DNA from: an uncultured Mycoplasmatota bacterium
GTDB lineage: Bacteria; Bacillota_I; Bacilli_A; RF39; UBA660
DNA length: 64,000 bases
Assembly (NCBI GenBank): GCA_900543825.1
Contig: UQSR01000001.1
Span: 137,440 to 201,439 of the forward strand
Direction: 5' to 3'
The position numbers and the translations under genes were made by a program. Shown piece by piece: positions 44,378-52,138 of this stretch; the first letter of the stretch is position 1, and the number at the start of each line of letters is the position of its first letter. The notes under the pieces were generated by a model. It did not search any database. It was given only the letters and a program-made list of their open reading frames with translations, and was not told the DNA's origin.

Positions 44378-45370
44378 ATGCTTACATTAACTAAATCGTT
44401 ATTTGCACTTATGCTAGGCTTTATTGTGGCTACTTTATTCGGACTTGTTGCTATTCCTTTTTTAAAGAAGCTTAAAGCTGGACAGAGAATTAATGTTTAT
44501 GTTGAGGCTCATAGAAGTAAAGCTGGTACTCCTACGATGGGAGGACTTATATTTATTATACCAACTTTTTGTATTACTTTATTTTTATTACTTACTGGTA
44601 AAATAGAGTATTCCGTTAATTTGGTTATTGTTTTATTTGTATTTTTGGCTTATGCTCTTATTGGATTTTTAGATGATTTTATAAGTCTAAAGAGAAAGGC
44701 TAATAAGGGACTTACGCAATTTCAAAAATTATTTTTACAATTAATTGTAGCACTTGTCTTTTATATATTATTTAGAGAATTTACTGATGGTGATTCTTAT
44801 CTTAGAATATCTGCTTTAGGTATTGAATGGAATCTAGGCTGGTTCTATGGAGTATTTATTTTATTTATGCTAGTTGGTTCTTCTAATGCAGTTAATTTAA
44901 CTGATGGACTTGATGGTTTGGCTGGTGGATTATCCGCAATTGCTTTTTTGGCCTTTGGTCTTATATCAATGGGTAGTTGGTGGATTGAAGGTAATGCTGA
45001 TATGGGTATTTTCTGTTTTGTATTAGTGGGAGCTATTATGGGATTTTTGGTATATAATACTAATCCCGCTAAGGTATTTATGGGTGATACTGGTAGCCTG
45101 ACTTTGGGAGCTACTATGGCTACCATTGCTATCTTGACATCACATGAATTATCACTTGCGGTTATTGGTGGTGTATTTGTTATAGAAACTTTAACTGTTA
45201 TTATTCAAATTACTTCAGTCGTATTACTGAAGAGAAGGGTATTTTTAATGACTCCTATTCATCATCATTTTGAGAGACTTGGTTGGAAAGAAAATGACAT
45301 TGTTAAGTTATTTTGGATAGTTGGATTTATACTTTGTATGTTAGCACTTATATATGGCGTATGGCTTTAA
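44378..45370 (+). CDS. mraY: Phospho-MurNAc-pentapeptide transferase MraY
   Basis: The 330-aa polytopic protein has about ten spans and the MraY motifs. They are HRSKAGTPTMGGL near residue 46, a FLDDFISLKRKANKGLT cytoplasmic loop holding the first DD, SNAVNLTDGLDGLAGG near 168, KVFMGDTGSL near 233, and the C-terminal MTPIHHHFERLGW. It transfers phospho-MurNAc-pentapeptide to undecaprenyl phosphate, forming lipid I. The usual dcw order (murE-mraY-murD) is broken here: murE is 11 kb away. Confidence 0.97.
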   Translation: MLTLTKSLFALMLGFIVATLFGLVAIPFLKKLKAGQRINVYVEAHRSKAGTPTMGGLIFIIPTFCITLFLLLTGKIEYSVNLVIVLFVFLAYALIGFLDDFISLKRKANKGLTQFQKLFLQLIVALVFYILFREFTDGDSYLRISALGIEWNLGWFYGVFILFMLVGSSNAVNLTDGLDGLAGGLSAIAFLAFGLISMGSWWIEGNADMGIFCFVLVGAIMGFLVYNTNPAKVFMGDTGSLTLGATMATIAILTSHELSLAVIGGVFVIETLTVIIQITSVVLLKRRVFLMTPIHHHFERLGWKENDIVKLFWIVGFILCMLALIYGVWL

Positions 45371-45373
45371 GAA

Positions 45374-45396
45374 AGCAGGATTATTCCTGCTTTTTA
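45374..45396 (+). terminator. Terminator after mraY
   Basis: AGCAGGA/TCCTGCT stem followed by TTTTATAAT. Confidence 0.75.
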
Positions 45397-45422
45397 TAAT
45401 ATTGTTTTCTTTTTGACTACAG

Positions 45423-45458
45423 GCAAAAAGAACCTAGAAAGACTATAGGCTTTCTAGG
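45423..45458 (-). terminator. Terminator after ftsW
   Basis: CCTAGAAAG/CTTTCTAGG stem (45433-45441 with 45450-45458). On the minus strand it is followed by TTCTTTTTG. Confidence 0.75.
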
Positions 45459-45462
45459 ATAT

Positions 45463-46545
45463 TTATGAATTTTTATCTATATTTAATAATATTCCCATAT
45501 TTATTAAACTTATTAGAAGACTACTACCACCATAAGATAGAAATGGTAATGTTACTCCTGTTACAGGAAGAAGTCCTACTACTACCATAAGATTTAATAT
45601 AGTTTGAAAAGCTAATCCAAACGTTATACCAAATGATAGGAATTTTCCAAAATTATCTTGACATTTCATTGATATTTTTAATCCCGAGTAAATGATAGTT
45701 ATAAATAATGTCGCTACTATTAATACTCCTAAGAAACCAAATTCTTCACTTATTATGGCAAATATAAAGTCTGTTTGAGGTTCAGGTAAGTAGAAGTGTT
45801 TTTGAATTGAATTGCCAAATCCTAGTCCTAATAAACCTCCTGGACCAATGGCGTAAAGACTTTGAATTATCTGAAAACCACTTCCTAGTGGATCAGTCCA
45901 TGGATTTATGAATGATACTATTCTTTCTAATCTATATGGGGCAATTAAAATTAGAACTATTACTCCTATTAATCCTAAAATTCCTATTTTTATAAAGAAA
46001 TTCATTTTTACACCACTTATGAATAGTAATACAATGATGGTCATTACGATTACTACGCCAGTTCCAAAGTCTGGTTCTAACATGATTAAACCAAATATTA
46101 AAAGGAGAACACCTAAAATAGGAAGGACACCTTTCTTTATATTTTTTAGTTCTTTAGTATTGTTGGCTAGGTATTTGGATGTGAATATTATTAATCCTAA
46201 TTTTGCAAATTCTGATGGTTGTAGTCCTAAAGAACCTATGCCAAACCAACTTCTACTACCATTTCTTACAGTTCCAATACCGGGAATTAATACTAAAATA
46301 AGCATTATAGTACATGTTAAAAATATTATATTAGCTAACTTTTTATAGTTTTGATATGGGAATTTACTTATGATAATCATTAATATGTATCCAATTATTA
46401 GAAATATGGCTTGTGATTTTAGGTATTTATATGGATCATTATATTTATATTCGGCCCAAATATTTGATGATGAATATATCATTAGAAGACCAAATAAACT
46501 TATTAATATTACCGCTAATAAAAGTAGTTTGTTATATTTTTTCAT
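45463..46545 (-). CDS. ftsW: Lipid II polymerase, FtsW/SpoVE type (SEDS family)
   Basis: The 360-aa protein has about ten spans and the SEDS signatures GSRSWFGIGSLGLQPSEFAKLG, EPDFGTG, a long loop with PEPQTDFIFAIISEEFGFLG, and a C-terminal TGVTLPFLSYGGSS. The SYGGSS ending and TG-LPF wording favour FtsW/SpoVE over RodA. SEDS proteins polymerise glycan strands together with class B PBPs such as the one at 41460. The second ATG is preferred because AAGGTGAT is only 8 nt from it, while the first ATG is too close. It faces mraY tail to tail. Confidence 0.9.
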   Translation of the reverse strand: MKKYNKLLLLAVILISLFGLLMIYSSSNIWAEYKYNDPYKYLKSQAIFLIIGYILMIIISKFPYQNYKKLANIIFLTCTIMLILVLIPGIGTVRNGSRSWFGIGSLGLQPSEFAKLGLIIFTSKYLANNTKELKNIKKGVLPILGVLLLIFGLIMLEPDFGTGVVIVMTIIVLLFISGVKMNFFIKIGILGLIGVIVLILIAPYRLERIVSFINPWTDPLGSGFQIIQSLYAIGPGGLLGLGFGNSIQKHFYLPEPQTDFIFAIISEEFGFLGVLIVATLFITIIYSGLKISMKCQDNFGKFLSFGITFGLAFQTILNLMVVVGLLPVTGVTLPFLSYGGSSLLISLINMGILLNIDKNS

Positions 46546-46596
46546 TGGCATATCACCTTAATTTATTTTATTAATTTTAATCTATATATATACGAT

Positions 46597-46630
46597 AAAA
46601 AATACTAATCTTTTTTAATTAGTATTTTTT
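46597..46630 (-). terminator. Terminator of the ABC importer operon
   Basis: A 13-bp perfect stem, AAAAAATACTAAT (46597-46609) with 46618-46630. It spans the permease stop codon and is T-rich on both exits, so it can act in both directions. Confidence 0.7.
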
Positions 46631-47396
46631 CTATATAACTTACTATTAGATACATAAGATATGATACTATTAATAATATTATGATACCTGACATTACTAG
46701 ATTTAAATTAAATACTTGAGATCCATAGGTTATTAGATATCCTATTCCTTGTTTTGATACTAGAAATTCACCCATTATTACTCCTATTAAGGTCATACTT
46801 ATATTTATTTTTAGGGAACTTATTATTGTATTATAACTACTTGGTAAGATTACTAGTTTGAATATTTGATATTTAGTTGCTTTAAATGATTTTAATAGAT
46901 TTATTTTGTTTTTGTCTGTTTCGATAAATCCATTATATACGGTTATAATTGTTACTATTAGGGAAATTAATAAAGCCATTATTATTATTGATTTGATATT
47001 AGCACCAAAAAATATTATTATTATTGGCCCTATAGCTACTTTTGGTAGGCTATTTATTATTGTTAAATATGGATCGATTACTTTGTATAGAAAGTCATTC
47101 CACCATAGTATTATGGCTATTATAATACCTAGTATTGTTCCTAAGGAAAATGATATTATTGTTTCATAGATTGTTGCCCATATATGAATAAATAAATCTT
47201 CTTTATTATATAGACTTATTATGGTACTTAATATTCTACTTGGTGAAGATGATATAAAAGGATTGATGATATTATATTTGGCTAATAATTCCCATGTTAA
47301 TATAATAGTTAGTAGTAATAGTATTCTAAATGTTTTTATTAATAGTTTTTTGGTTTTATTTTTTCTTATGTATTTTTGGTGTTCTTTACTAAACAT
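46605..47396 (-). CDS. ABC transporter permease, NitT/TauT type
   Basis: The 263-aa protein has about six spans and the BPD-type permease loop near residues 165-190 (NLLKSFKATKYQIFKLVILPSS, the EAA-like motif that contacts the ATPase). Family members import sulfonates, nitrate, bicarbonate or thiamine precursors. The start overlaps the ATPase gene by 8 nt, so the three genes 49138-46605 form one operon: binding protein, ATPase, permease. Nothing in the permease itself defines the substrate. Confidence 0.85.
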   Translation of the reverse strand: MFSKEHQKYIRKNKTKKLLIKTFRILLLLTIILTWELLAKYNIINPFISSSPSRILSTIISLYNKEDLFIHIWATIYETIISFSLGTILGIIIAIILWWNDFLYKVIDPYLTIINSLPKVAIGPIIIIFFGANIKSIIIMALLISLIVTIITVYNGFIETDKNKINLLKSFKATKYQIFKLVILPSSYNTIISSLKINISMTLIGVIMGEFLVSKQGIGYLITYGSQVFNLNLVMSGIIILLIVSYLMYLIVSYIEKILIKKD

Positions 47397-48162
47397 TTAT
47401 ATCAATATCCTTCCATATTTTATCATAGTAGTATTGAAATTCTTTTTGTTTTCTGTTGTTTATTGGGTTTTGTTTATTTTTCATTTCTATAGTATAAATA
47501 CTTTTTACTTTAGAAGGTCTATTCGTTAATACTATTATGCGATCCGCCATAGAAATTGCTTCGGCAATATCATGAGTTATCATAATAGTTGTTTTCTTTT
47601 CTTTTTTTATTATTTTCCATACATCATCTGATACTGCTAGGCGGGTTTGATAATCTAAAGCAGAGAAGGGCTCGTCGAGCAGTAGTATATCGGGATTTGT
47701 TGCTAATGTTCTTATTAGCGCTACTCTTTGTCTCATTCCTCCGGATAAATTGTTTGGATATTTTTTTATGAAGTCTTTTAAGCCATAGGTTTCTAGTAGT
47801 TTTGTTACTTTTTGGATATTTTCTTTGGTAATATTTTTTTCTATTTTTAGTCCTAATAGGGTATTATCTAAAATATTTAGCCAAGGAAATAGGGTGTCAT
47901 TTTGAAGCATATAGCCCATTTTTTGTTTTCCTTGCGTGTATATTATTTCTCCTTGCGATTTTTCTTCTAATGAACATAAAATTGAAAGAAGGGTAGTTTT
48001 GCCGCAACCGGATGGTCCTACGATAGCTACAAATTCTCCTTCTTTGATATTTAAATTTAAATCTTTAATAGCAGGTATTTCACTTTTATTTGTATGATAT
48101 ATTTTTGATAGTTTTTTGATTGTTAATATATCATTATTTGAATTTACTGAAGTATTTTCCAT
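47389..48162 (-). CDS. ABC transporter ATPase, NitT/TauT type
   Basis: The 257-aa protein shows Walker A GPSGCGKTT (about residues 52-60), the Q-loop MLQNDTLFPWLN, signature LSGGMRQR, Walker B ILLLDEPFSALD and switch His in MITHDIAEA. This is the SsuB/TauB/NrtD type. It starts 29 nt inside the end of the binding-protein gene, an unusually long overlap that favours coupled translation. No clear ribosome site is seen before this ATG, so the start is less certain than the frame. Confidence 0.92.
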   Translation of the reverse strand: MENTSVNSNNDILTIKKLSKIYHTNKSEIPAIKDLNLNIKEGEFVAIVGPSGCGKTTLLSILCSLEEKSQGEIIYTQGKQKMGYMLQNDTLFPWLNILDNTLLGLKIEKNITKENIQKVTKLLETYGLKDFIKKYPNNLSGGMRQRVALIRTLATNPDILLLDEPFSALDYQTRLAVSDDVWKIIKKEKKTTIMITHDIAEAISMADRIIVLTNRPSKVKSIYTIEMKNKQNPINNRKQKEFQYYYDKIWKDIDINV

Positions 48163-49138
48163 ATATTAGTTTATCATATGGAACATATTCTGTTAATTCA
48201 TTTGATGCTCTCATGATGTCTTGAATATGAGTCCATTCGGTTTCATTTATGGCAATGGTATCACGCCAAGCATCATTTTCTTTGTATCTTTGAATCATAG
48301 TAGTCAAGTCTTCAAATTTTGTATCTGGAAAGTAAGATATTATACTTTTAGCTATTTCTTCTGGTGATTTTTCTTCAACGAATTTTAATCCTTTATCTAT
48401 TGCTTTGGAGAAACTTAGTATGGTACTTTCGTTATTTTCAATGAAGCTCTTTTTAGCGTTATATGCGGTATATGGTACTTCTCCTCCAAGGGTACCTACA
48501 TATGCGACAATGTGTCCTAAACCTTGCTTTTCTACAGAAGTAGCATTTGGTTCAAATAGGGTAACAAAGTCACCATTACCTCCTATGAAGGCTCCTTCCA
48601 TGGCTGCAAAAGCTACTGATGTATCTATGTTTAAGTCTTTTGTTGGGTCGATGTTATTTTGCATAAGTCCCCAAACAAATGTCATTTCGGGCATACCGCC
48701 ACGTCTTCCTCCAATAACTGTTTTTCCTTTTAAATCCTCTAGAGTAAAATTATCTATTTTTTCTCTAGATACAAGAAATGAACCATCTCTTTTTGTTAGG
48801 GCAGCAAATACCATAGGATAATCTTTTTCGCCACCATTATATACATATATAGTTGCTTCTGTACCGGAAAATCCTATTTGAGCGTCTCCTGATAGAACTG
48901 CTGCAGTTACGGCATCCGCTCCAGGTGTTAGTATTAGATCTATGTCTATTCCTTCGTCTTCGAAGTATCCTTCACTTATGGCTACATATTGTGGTGCATA
49001 AAAGATACTATGAGCTACTTCCGCTACGGTTAGTTTGGTAAGATCTTCTTTAGTGTTATCTTTATTTCTATAGACACCTAATATTGTTACTGCTAATACT
49101 ATTATGAATAGTATTAGACTAACTATTGTTCTTTTCAT
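48134..49138 (-). CDS. NMT1/SsuA-type substrate-binding protein
   Basis: The 334-aa protein has a hydrophobic N-terminus (IVSLILFIIVLAVTILGVY) and an NMT1/THI5-like fold: LTVAEVAHSIFYAPQYVAISEGYFEDEGIDI, AVLSGDAQIGFSG, LKGKTVIGGRRGGMPEM. Such proteins bind sulfonates, nitrate or thiamine-pyrimidine-like compounds. There is no lipobox Cys, so it is probably held by an uncleaved N-terminal span instead of a lipid. The GGAGG site 6 nt upstream sets the start over an ATG four codons earlier. Substrate not determined. First gene of the importer operon. Confidence 0.82.
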   Translation of the reverse strand: MKRTIVSLILFIIVLAVTILGVYRNKDNTKEDLTKLTVAEVAHSIFYAPQYVAISEGYFEDEGIDIDLILTPGADAVTAAVLSGDAQIGFSGTEATIYVYNGGEKDYPMVFAALTKRDGSFLVSREKIDNFTLEDLKGKTVIGGRRGGMPEMTFVWGLMQNNIDPTKDLNIDTSVAFAAMEGAFIGGNGDFVTLFEPNATSVEKQGLGHIVAYVGTLGGEVPYTAYNAKKSFIENNESTILSFSKAIDKGLKFVEEKSPEEIAKSIISYFPDTKFEDLTTMIQRYKENDAWRDTIAINETEWTHIQDIMRASNELTEYVPYDKLIYGKYFSKFK

Positions 49139-49208
49139 ATTAACCTCCAATTCATAATTATTATATTCTTTATGATTATAAAGGTTCTAGATGTAATGGC
49201 TATTTTAT

Positions 49209-49241
49209 AAAATAAAAAGATATACATTTTTTTGTATATCT
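49209..49241 (-). terminator. Terminator after the CsaA-like gene
   Basis: AGATATAC/GTATATCT stem with a T-rich exit on the minus strand, directly after the stop. Confidence 0.65.
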
Positions 49242-49242
49242 A

Positions 49243-49572
49243 TTAGCCTAACTTGTCGCCGTTTTGAGCTTTTTTATCGGGGGTTATTAAAATTACACCG
49301 CCAGTTGAATATGTTCCTAATATTAGCACTTCAGAGATGAAGTCTGCAATTTGCTTTGGTGGAAAATTTACTACCGCTAAAAGTTGTTTGCCGATTAATT
49401 CATCAGGTGTGTAATAGTCTGTTATTTGAGCGGATGTTTTTTTGATGCCTATTTCATTACCAAAGTCTATTTTTAGTTTATAAGCTGGTTTTTTTGCTTT
49501 TTTATTTAGTTCGGCTTCTAATACTGTGCCAACTCTTATATCTATTTTTGCAAAGTCTTCAAATGTTATCAT
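49243..49572 (-). CDS. csaA: CsaA-like tRNA-binding-domain protein
   Basis: The 109-aa protein consists of one OB-fold tRNA-binding domain: TFEDFAKIDIRVGTVLEAELN at the start, AYKLKIDFGNEIGIKKTSAQI and VNFPPKQIADFISEVLILG at the end. CsaA is described as a secretion-related chaperone; the same domain ends MetRS and PheRS beta. Its size and lone domain fit CsaA. The ATG with GGAGGAAAT upstream is used; a longer in-frame start would read through the ribosome site. Confidence 0.88.
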   Translation of the reverse strand: MITFEDFAKIDIRVGTVLEAELNKKAKKPAYKLKIDFGNEIGIKKTSAQITDYYTPDELIGKQLLAVVNFPPKQIADFISEVLILGTYSTGGVILITPDKKAQNGDKLG

Positions 49573-49639
49573 ATTTCCTCCTTTTGATAGTATAATGTAT
49601 AAATAAAACTCCTTTAAGAAGGAGATTTCATACATATTA

Positions 49640-49716
49640 TGGTGCGCCCAGTAGGAGTCGAACCCACAGCCTTTTGGTCCGTAGCCAAACGCTCTATCCA
49701 GTTGAGCTATGGGCGC
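49640..49716 (-). tRNA. tRNA-Arg (ACG)
   Basis: Acceptor GCGCCCA pairs with TGGGCGC; anticodon loop CTACGGA gives ACG. CCA is encoded. Position 34 A would be edited to inosine. Confidence 0.95.
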
Positions 49717-49794
49717 ATTTCTTTGGATACAATGATAGTATATAACAAATGTGATAAAAATTCAATATTTTTTCATTAAAATTACAAAAAAAGG

Positions 49795-49823
49795 TTGTCA
49801 AATATGAAAAAATGTTATATAAT
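49795..49823 (+). promoter_or_regulatory. Promoter of the tRNA cluster
   Basis: TTGTCA, 17 nt, TATAAT, 28 nt before tRNA-Leu. Confidence 0.7.
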
Positions 49824-49851
49824 TAACTAGTCAACGAGAAATGTTGGTATT

Positions 49852-49940
49852 GCCTGAGTGGCGGAATAGGTAGACGCACAGGACTTAAAATCCTGCGAGA
49901 TTTAACCCTCGTGTCGGTTCAAGTCCGACCTCAGGCACCA
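49852..49940 (+). tRNA. tRNA-Leu (TAA)
   Basis: Acceptor GCCTGAG/CTCAGGC, long variable arm, anticodon loop CTTAAAA (TAA), encoded CCA. Confidence 0.95.
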
Positions 49941-49948
49941 TCTATGTT

Positions 49949-50041
49949 GGAGGAATACCCAAGTCTGGCTGAAGGGACTGGTCTTGAAAACCAGGAGGTC
50001 GTGAAAGCGGCGCAGGGGTTCGAATCCCTTTTCCTCCGCCA
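49949..50041 (+). tRNA. tRNA-Ser (TGA)
   Basis: Acceptor GGAGGAA/TTCCTCC, long variable arm, anticodon loop CTTGAAA (TGA), encoded CCA. Confidence 0.95.
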
Positions 50042-50055
50042 TTTATTGTTAATAT

Positions 50056-50132
<77 letters not shown>

Positions 50133-50134
50133 AT

Positions 50135-50210
50135 GGTTCCGTGGTGTAGCGGTTATCACACTCGCCTGTCACGCGAGGGATCGCGGGTTCAATTCCCGTC
50201 GGAACCGCCA
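50135..50210 (+). tRNA. tRNA-Asp (GTC)
   Basis: Acceptor GGTTCCG/CGGAACC, anticodon loop CTGTCAC (GTC), encoded CCA. Confidence 0.95.
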
Positions 50211-50214
50211 TTGT

Positions 50215-50290
50215 GGCTTCATAGCTCAGTTGGCAGAGCACAAGACTGAAAATCTTGGTGTCGTTGGTTCGATTCCAACTGAAGCCACCA
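50215..50290 (+). tRNA. tRNA-Phe (GAA)
   Basis: Acceptor GGCTTCA/TGAAGCC, anticodon loop CTGAAAA (GAA), encoded CCA. A small AAAGCT/AGCTTT hairpin separates it from the next tRNA and may aid processing. Confidence 0.95.
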
Positions 50291-50339
50291 TCTTTAAAAA
50301 GCTAACTGAGCTTTAAAATATATTTTTCAGGACGATATT

Positions 50340-50416
50340 GTCCTCATAGCTCAACTGGATAGAGCGTTTGACTACGGATCAAAAGGTTGGGGGTTCGACT
50401 CCTCTTGGGGACGCCA
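50340..50416 (+). tRNA. tRNA-Arg (ACG), second copy
   Basis: Acceptor GTCCTCA/TGGGGAC (one G-U), anticodon loop CTACGGA (ACG), encoded CCA. It differs from the minus-strand tRNA-Arg in the acceptor but reads the same codons. Confidence 0.93.
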
Positions 50417-50422
50417 TAATAT

Positions 50423-50499
50423 CGGGAAGTGGCTCAACTTGGTAGAGCACTCGGTTTGGGACCGAGTGGTTGCAGGTTCAAATCCTGTCTTCCCGACCA
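50423..50499 (+). tRNA. tRNA-Pro (TGG)
   Basis: Acceptor CGGGAAG/CTTCCCG, anticodon loop TTTGGGA (TGG), encoded CCA. It would be the ligand of the proS T-box downstream. Confidence 0.95.
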
Positions 50500-50510
50500 T
50501 ATAGATTATT

Positions 50511-50540
50511 AACCTCGTGTTTACGAGGTTTTATTTTTTA
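50511..50540 (+). terminator. Terminator of the tRNA cluster
   Basis: AACCTCG/CGAGGTT stem with a 6-nt loop, followed by TTATTTTTT. Confidence 0.8.
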
Positions 50541-50607
50541 TTAATATATAAATAATTTGCAAATTAACTCTGAATACCATGTGACTCAGAGATTTTTATT
50601 GAATAAT

Positions 50608-50636
50608 TTGACAAAAAGTGCTAAATGTGGTACAAT
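50608..50636 (+). promoter_or_regulatory. Promoter of the 50.7-51.9 kb gene pair
   Basis: A perfect TTGACA, 17 nt, TACAAT, with a GGAGG ribosome site following. Confidence 0.75.
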
Positions 50637-50659
50637 TGTAGTACATATGGAGGGGTTTT

Positions 50660-51160
50660 ATGAATAATGAAGAGAAAACTTTATTTGAAAATAGTTTTAC
50701 TTTAGAAACTAAACATAATAATATTAAAAAACAAACAATTAAAAATATTTTAAACATGATACTTAATACAAGTGAATTTGATAGAAACGATAATTTAACT
50801 GCAACTTTAATCGATTTAAAAATTAAACAAAGTACATATAGTAATTATTATTTAAGTGGTGTATACTTTGTAACAGATGAAAGTGTTACTCAAAATAGAA
50901 CATTTACTGGAACTCTAAATATTAAAAATGGATTTGCATATTTTAATTTAGAAATTACTAAATATGGAAAAAACACTTTAATAATACACAAGGAAGAAGT
51001 ACTAACTAATTTTGGACTATCTAGAATACTTAGATTAACTACTGATTTAACAGAAAAAGAAATATATAGTAAAGAAATATTAAAAGAAGAATATGATAAA
51101 TATAATAACTTTGAAAAAAATGCTATTAAATGTTTAAAAAAAGGTAATTGGAATGAATAA
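50660..51160 (+). CDS. Hypothetical protein, 166 aa
   Basis: A soluble protein with no signal or membrane segment. The middle is beta-rich (YYLSGVYFVTDESVTQNRTFTGT then GFAYFNLEITKYGKNTLIIHKEEV), and the C-terminus helical and charged. Family not recognised. It overlaps the next gene by 8 nt and shares its promoter, so the two probably act together. Codons are richer in A than genes left of 49 kb. Confidence 0.55.
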   Translation: MNNEEKTLFENSFTLETKHNNIKKQTIKNILNMILNTSEFDRNDNLTATLIDLKIKQSTYSNYYLSGVYFVTDESVTQNRTFTGTLNIKNGFAYFNLEITKYGKNTLIIHKEEVLTNFGLSRILRLTTDLTEKEIYSKEILKEEYDKYNNFEKNAIKCLKKGNWNE

Positions 51161-51917
51161 AGTATATAAATTTAGTAATGAAAATTTAACTAGTTATCAA
51201 GAACTATATGACTTTACTGATAAAAAAGTTCTTTCAGTTATAGGAAGTGGGGATCAATTTTTTTCAAGCATTTTATATGGTGCTAAAGAAGTAGTGTGTT
51301 TTGATATGAATCCAACTAGCAAATTATATTTAATGTTTAAATATACTGCTATTAAATGTCTTTCATATAATGAGTTTATAGAATTCTTTATTAATTCAAA
51401 TATGAAAAATGAGAATATTTATATGAAGATTAGAAGTTATCTAAATAAAGATATTAGAAGATTCTTTGATATAAATTTTAAACTAGGTCTTAATAAACTA
51501 ACATATTTAGTAATAGGATTTGAAAGAAATGAAAATACTCATACTGGAAGAGTAATACCTTATTTAGATGAAGGAAATTATAACTTATTAAAGAAAATGT
51601 TAAATTATACAAATATACCTGTTACAATAATAAATACATTTCCAGAACTTATAAAAGATTTAGAATATGACTATGATTTGATGCTCTTATCAAATGTGTA
51701 TAGTTTTCTAGGAATTAATATAAAAGAGTACAATAAAATTATGATTGAATGCTTTAAACACATGAATGATAAAGGTGTAATACAAGCAAACTATGTATGG
51801 AATAAAAATAGTGATTTTTTTGAAGGATTTTCTGAAAATAATTATGAAATTAATGAAGTTTACGGAGTACAAGGAAATTTATCTAATAATTATGTTGCAA
51901 CTTTAAGAAAAAAATGA
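51153..51917 (+). CDS. Putative DUF3419-like (BtaA-type) transferase, 254 aa
   Basis: The first 60 residues read like a Rossmann-type SAM-binding start: KKVLSVIGSGDQFFSSILYGAKEVVCFDMNPTS, with a VIGSGDQ glycine loop and Asp at the end of strand 2. Helices and a DYDLMLLSNVYSFLG strand follow, as in DUF3419/BtaA-type enzymes that use SAM to make betaine lipids or in related methyltransferases. Length is shorter than BtaA. It may modify a small molecule or lipid. Its end overlaps the promoter of the proS T-box. Assignment is tentative. Confidence 0.5.
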   Translation: MNKVYKFSNENLTSYQELYDFTDKKVLSVIGSGDQFFSSILYGAKEVVCFDMNPTSKLYLMFKYTAIKCLSYNEFIEFFINSNMKNENIYMKIRSYLNKDIRRFFDINFKLGLNKLTYLVIGFERNENTHTGRVIPYLDEGNYNLLKKMLNYTNIPVTIINTFPELIKDLEYDYDLMLLSNVYSFLGINIKEYNKIMIECFKHMNDKGVIQANYVWNKNSDFFEGFSENNYEINEVYGVQGNLSNNYVATLRKK

Positions 51918-51923
51918 TAAAAT
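51895..51923 (+). promoter_or_regulatory. proS promoter
   Basis: TTGCAA, 17 nt, TAAAAT. The -10 sits on the stop codon of the preceding gene, giving a T-box leader starting near 51931. Confidence 0.6.
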
Positions 51924-51930
51924 TTAATTA

Positions 51931-52125
51931 TAAATCTTGTGATGAAAGAATAAATTTACAAACTTATTTGTAGAGAATTAGTGTTTGGTGAAAACTAATA
52001 ATAATAGTAAATTTTCCTACTTTCTGAAGAAAAATATAAAAATATTTTCGGTTAACTACCGTTAAAAGTTAGAGAATAAATTAAGGTGGTACCACGGATT
52101 TTCGTCCTTTTAGTACTACCTTTTT
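51931..52125 (+). promoter_or_regulatory. T-box riboswitch controlling proS
   Basis: The canonical T-box sequence AAGGTGGTACCACG is at 52083-52096. Downstream, AAGGTGGTAC can pair with GTACTACCTT to make a terminator ending in a T run. Upstream is a Stem I-like region with AGAGAATTAGTGTTTGGTGAAAA spread over 51972-51994. A CCT triplet at 52016-52018 sits in the expected specifier position and codes for Pro, matching proS. Uncharged tRNA-Pro would base-pair the specifier and the T-box and allow read-through. Confidence 0.9.
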
Positions 52126-52138
52126 GTTTGGAGGGAAT

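Noticed and set aside
45908..46348. Plus-strand open frame of 146 codons inside ftsW
   Set aside because: It mirrors the SEDS polymerase frame on the other strand; the minus-strand protein has clear family motifs and a good ribosome site.
48405..48821. Plus-strand open frame of 138 codons
   Set aside because: It is antisense to the ABC substrate-binding protein and has no ribosome site or recognisable sequence.
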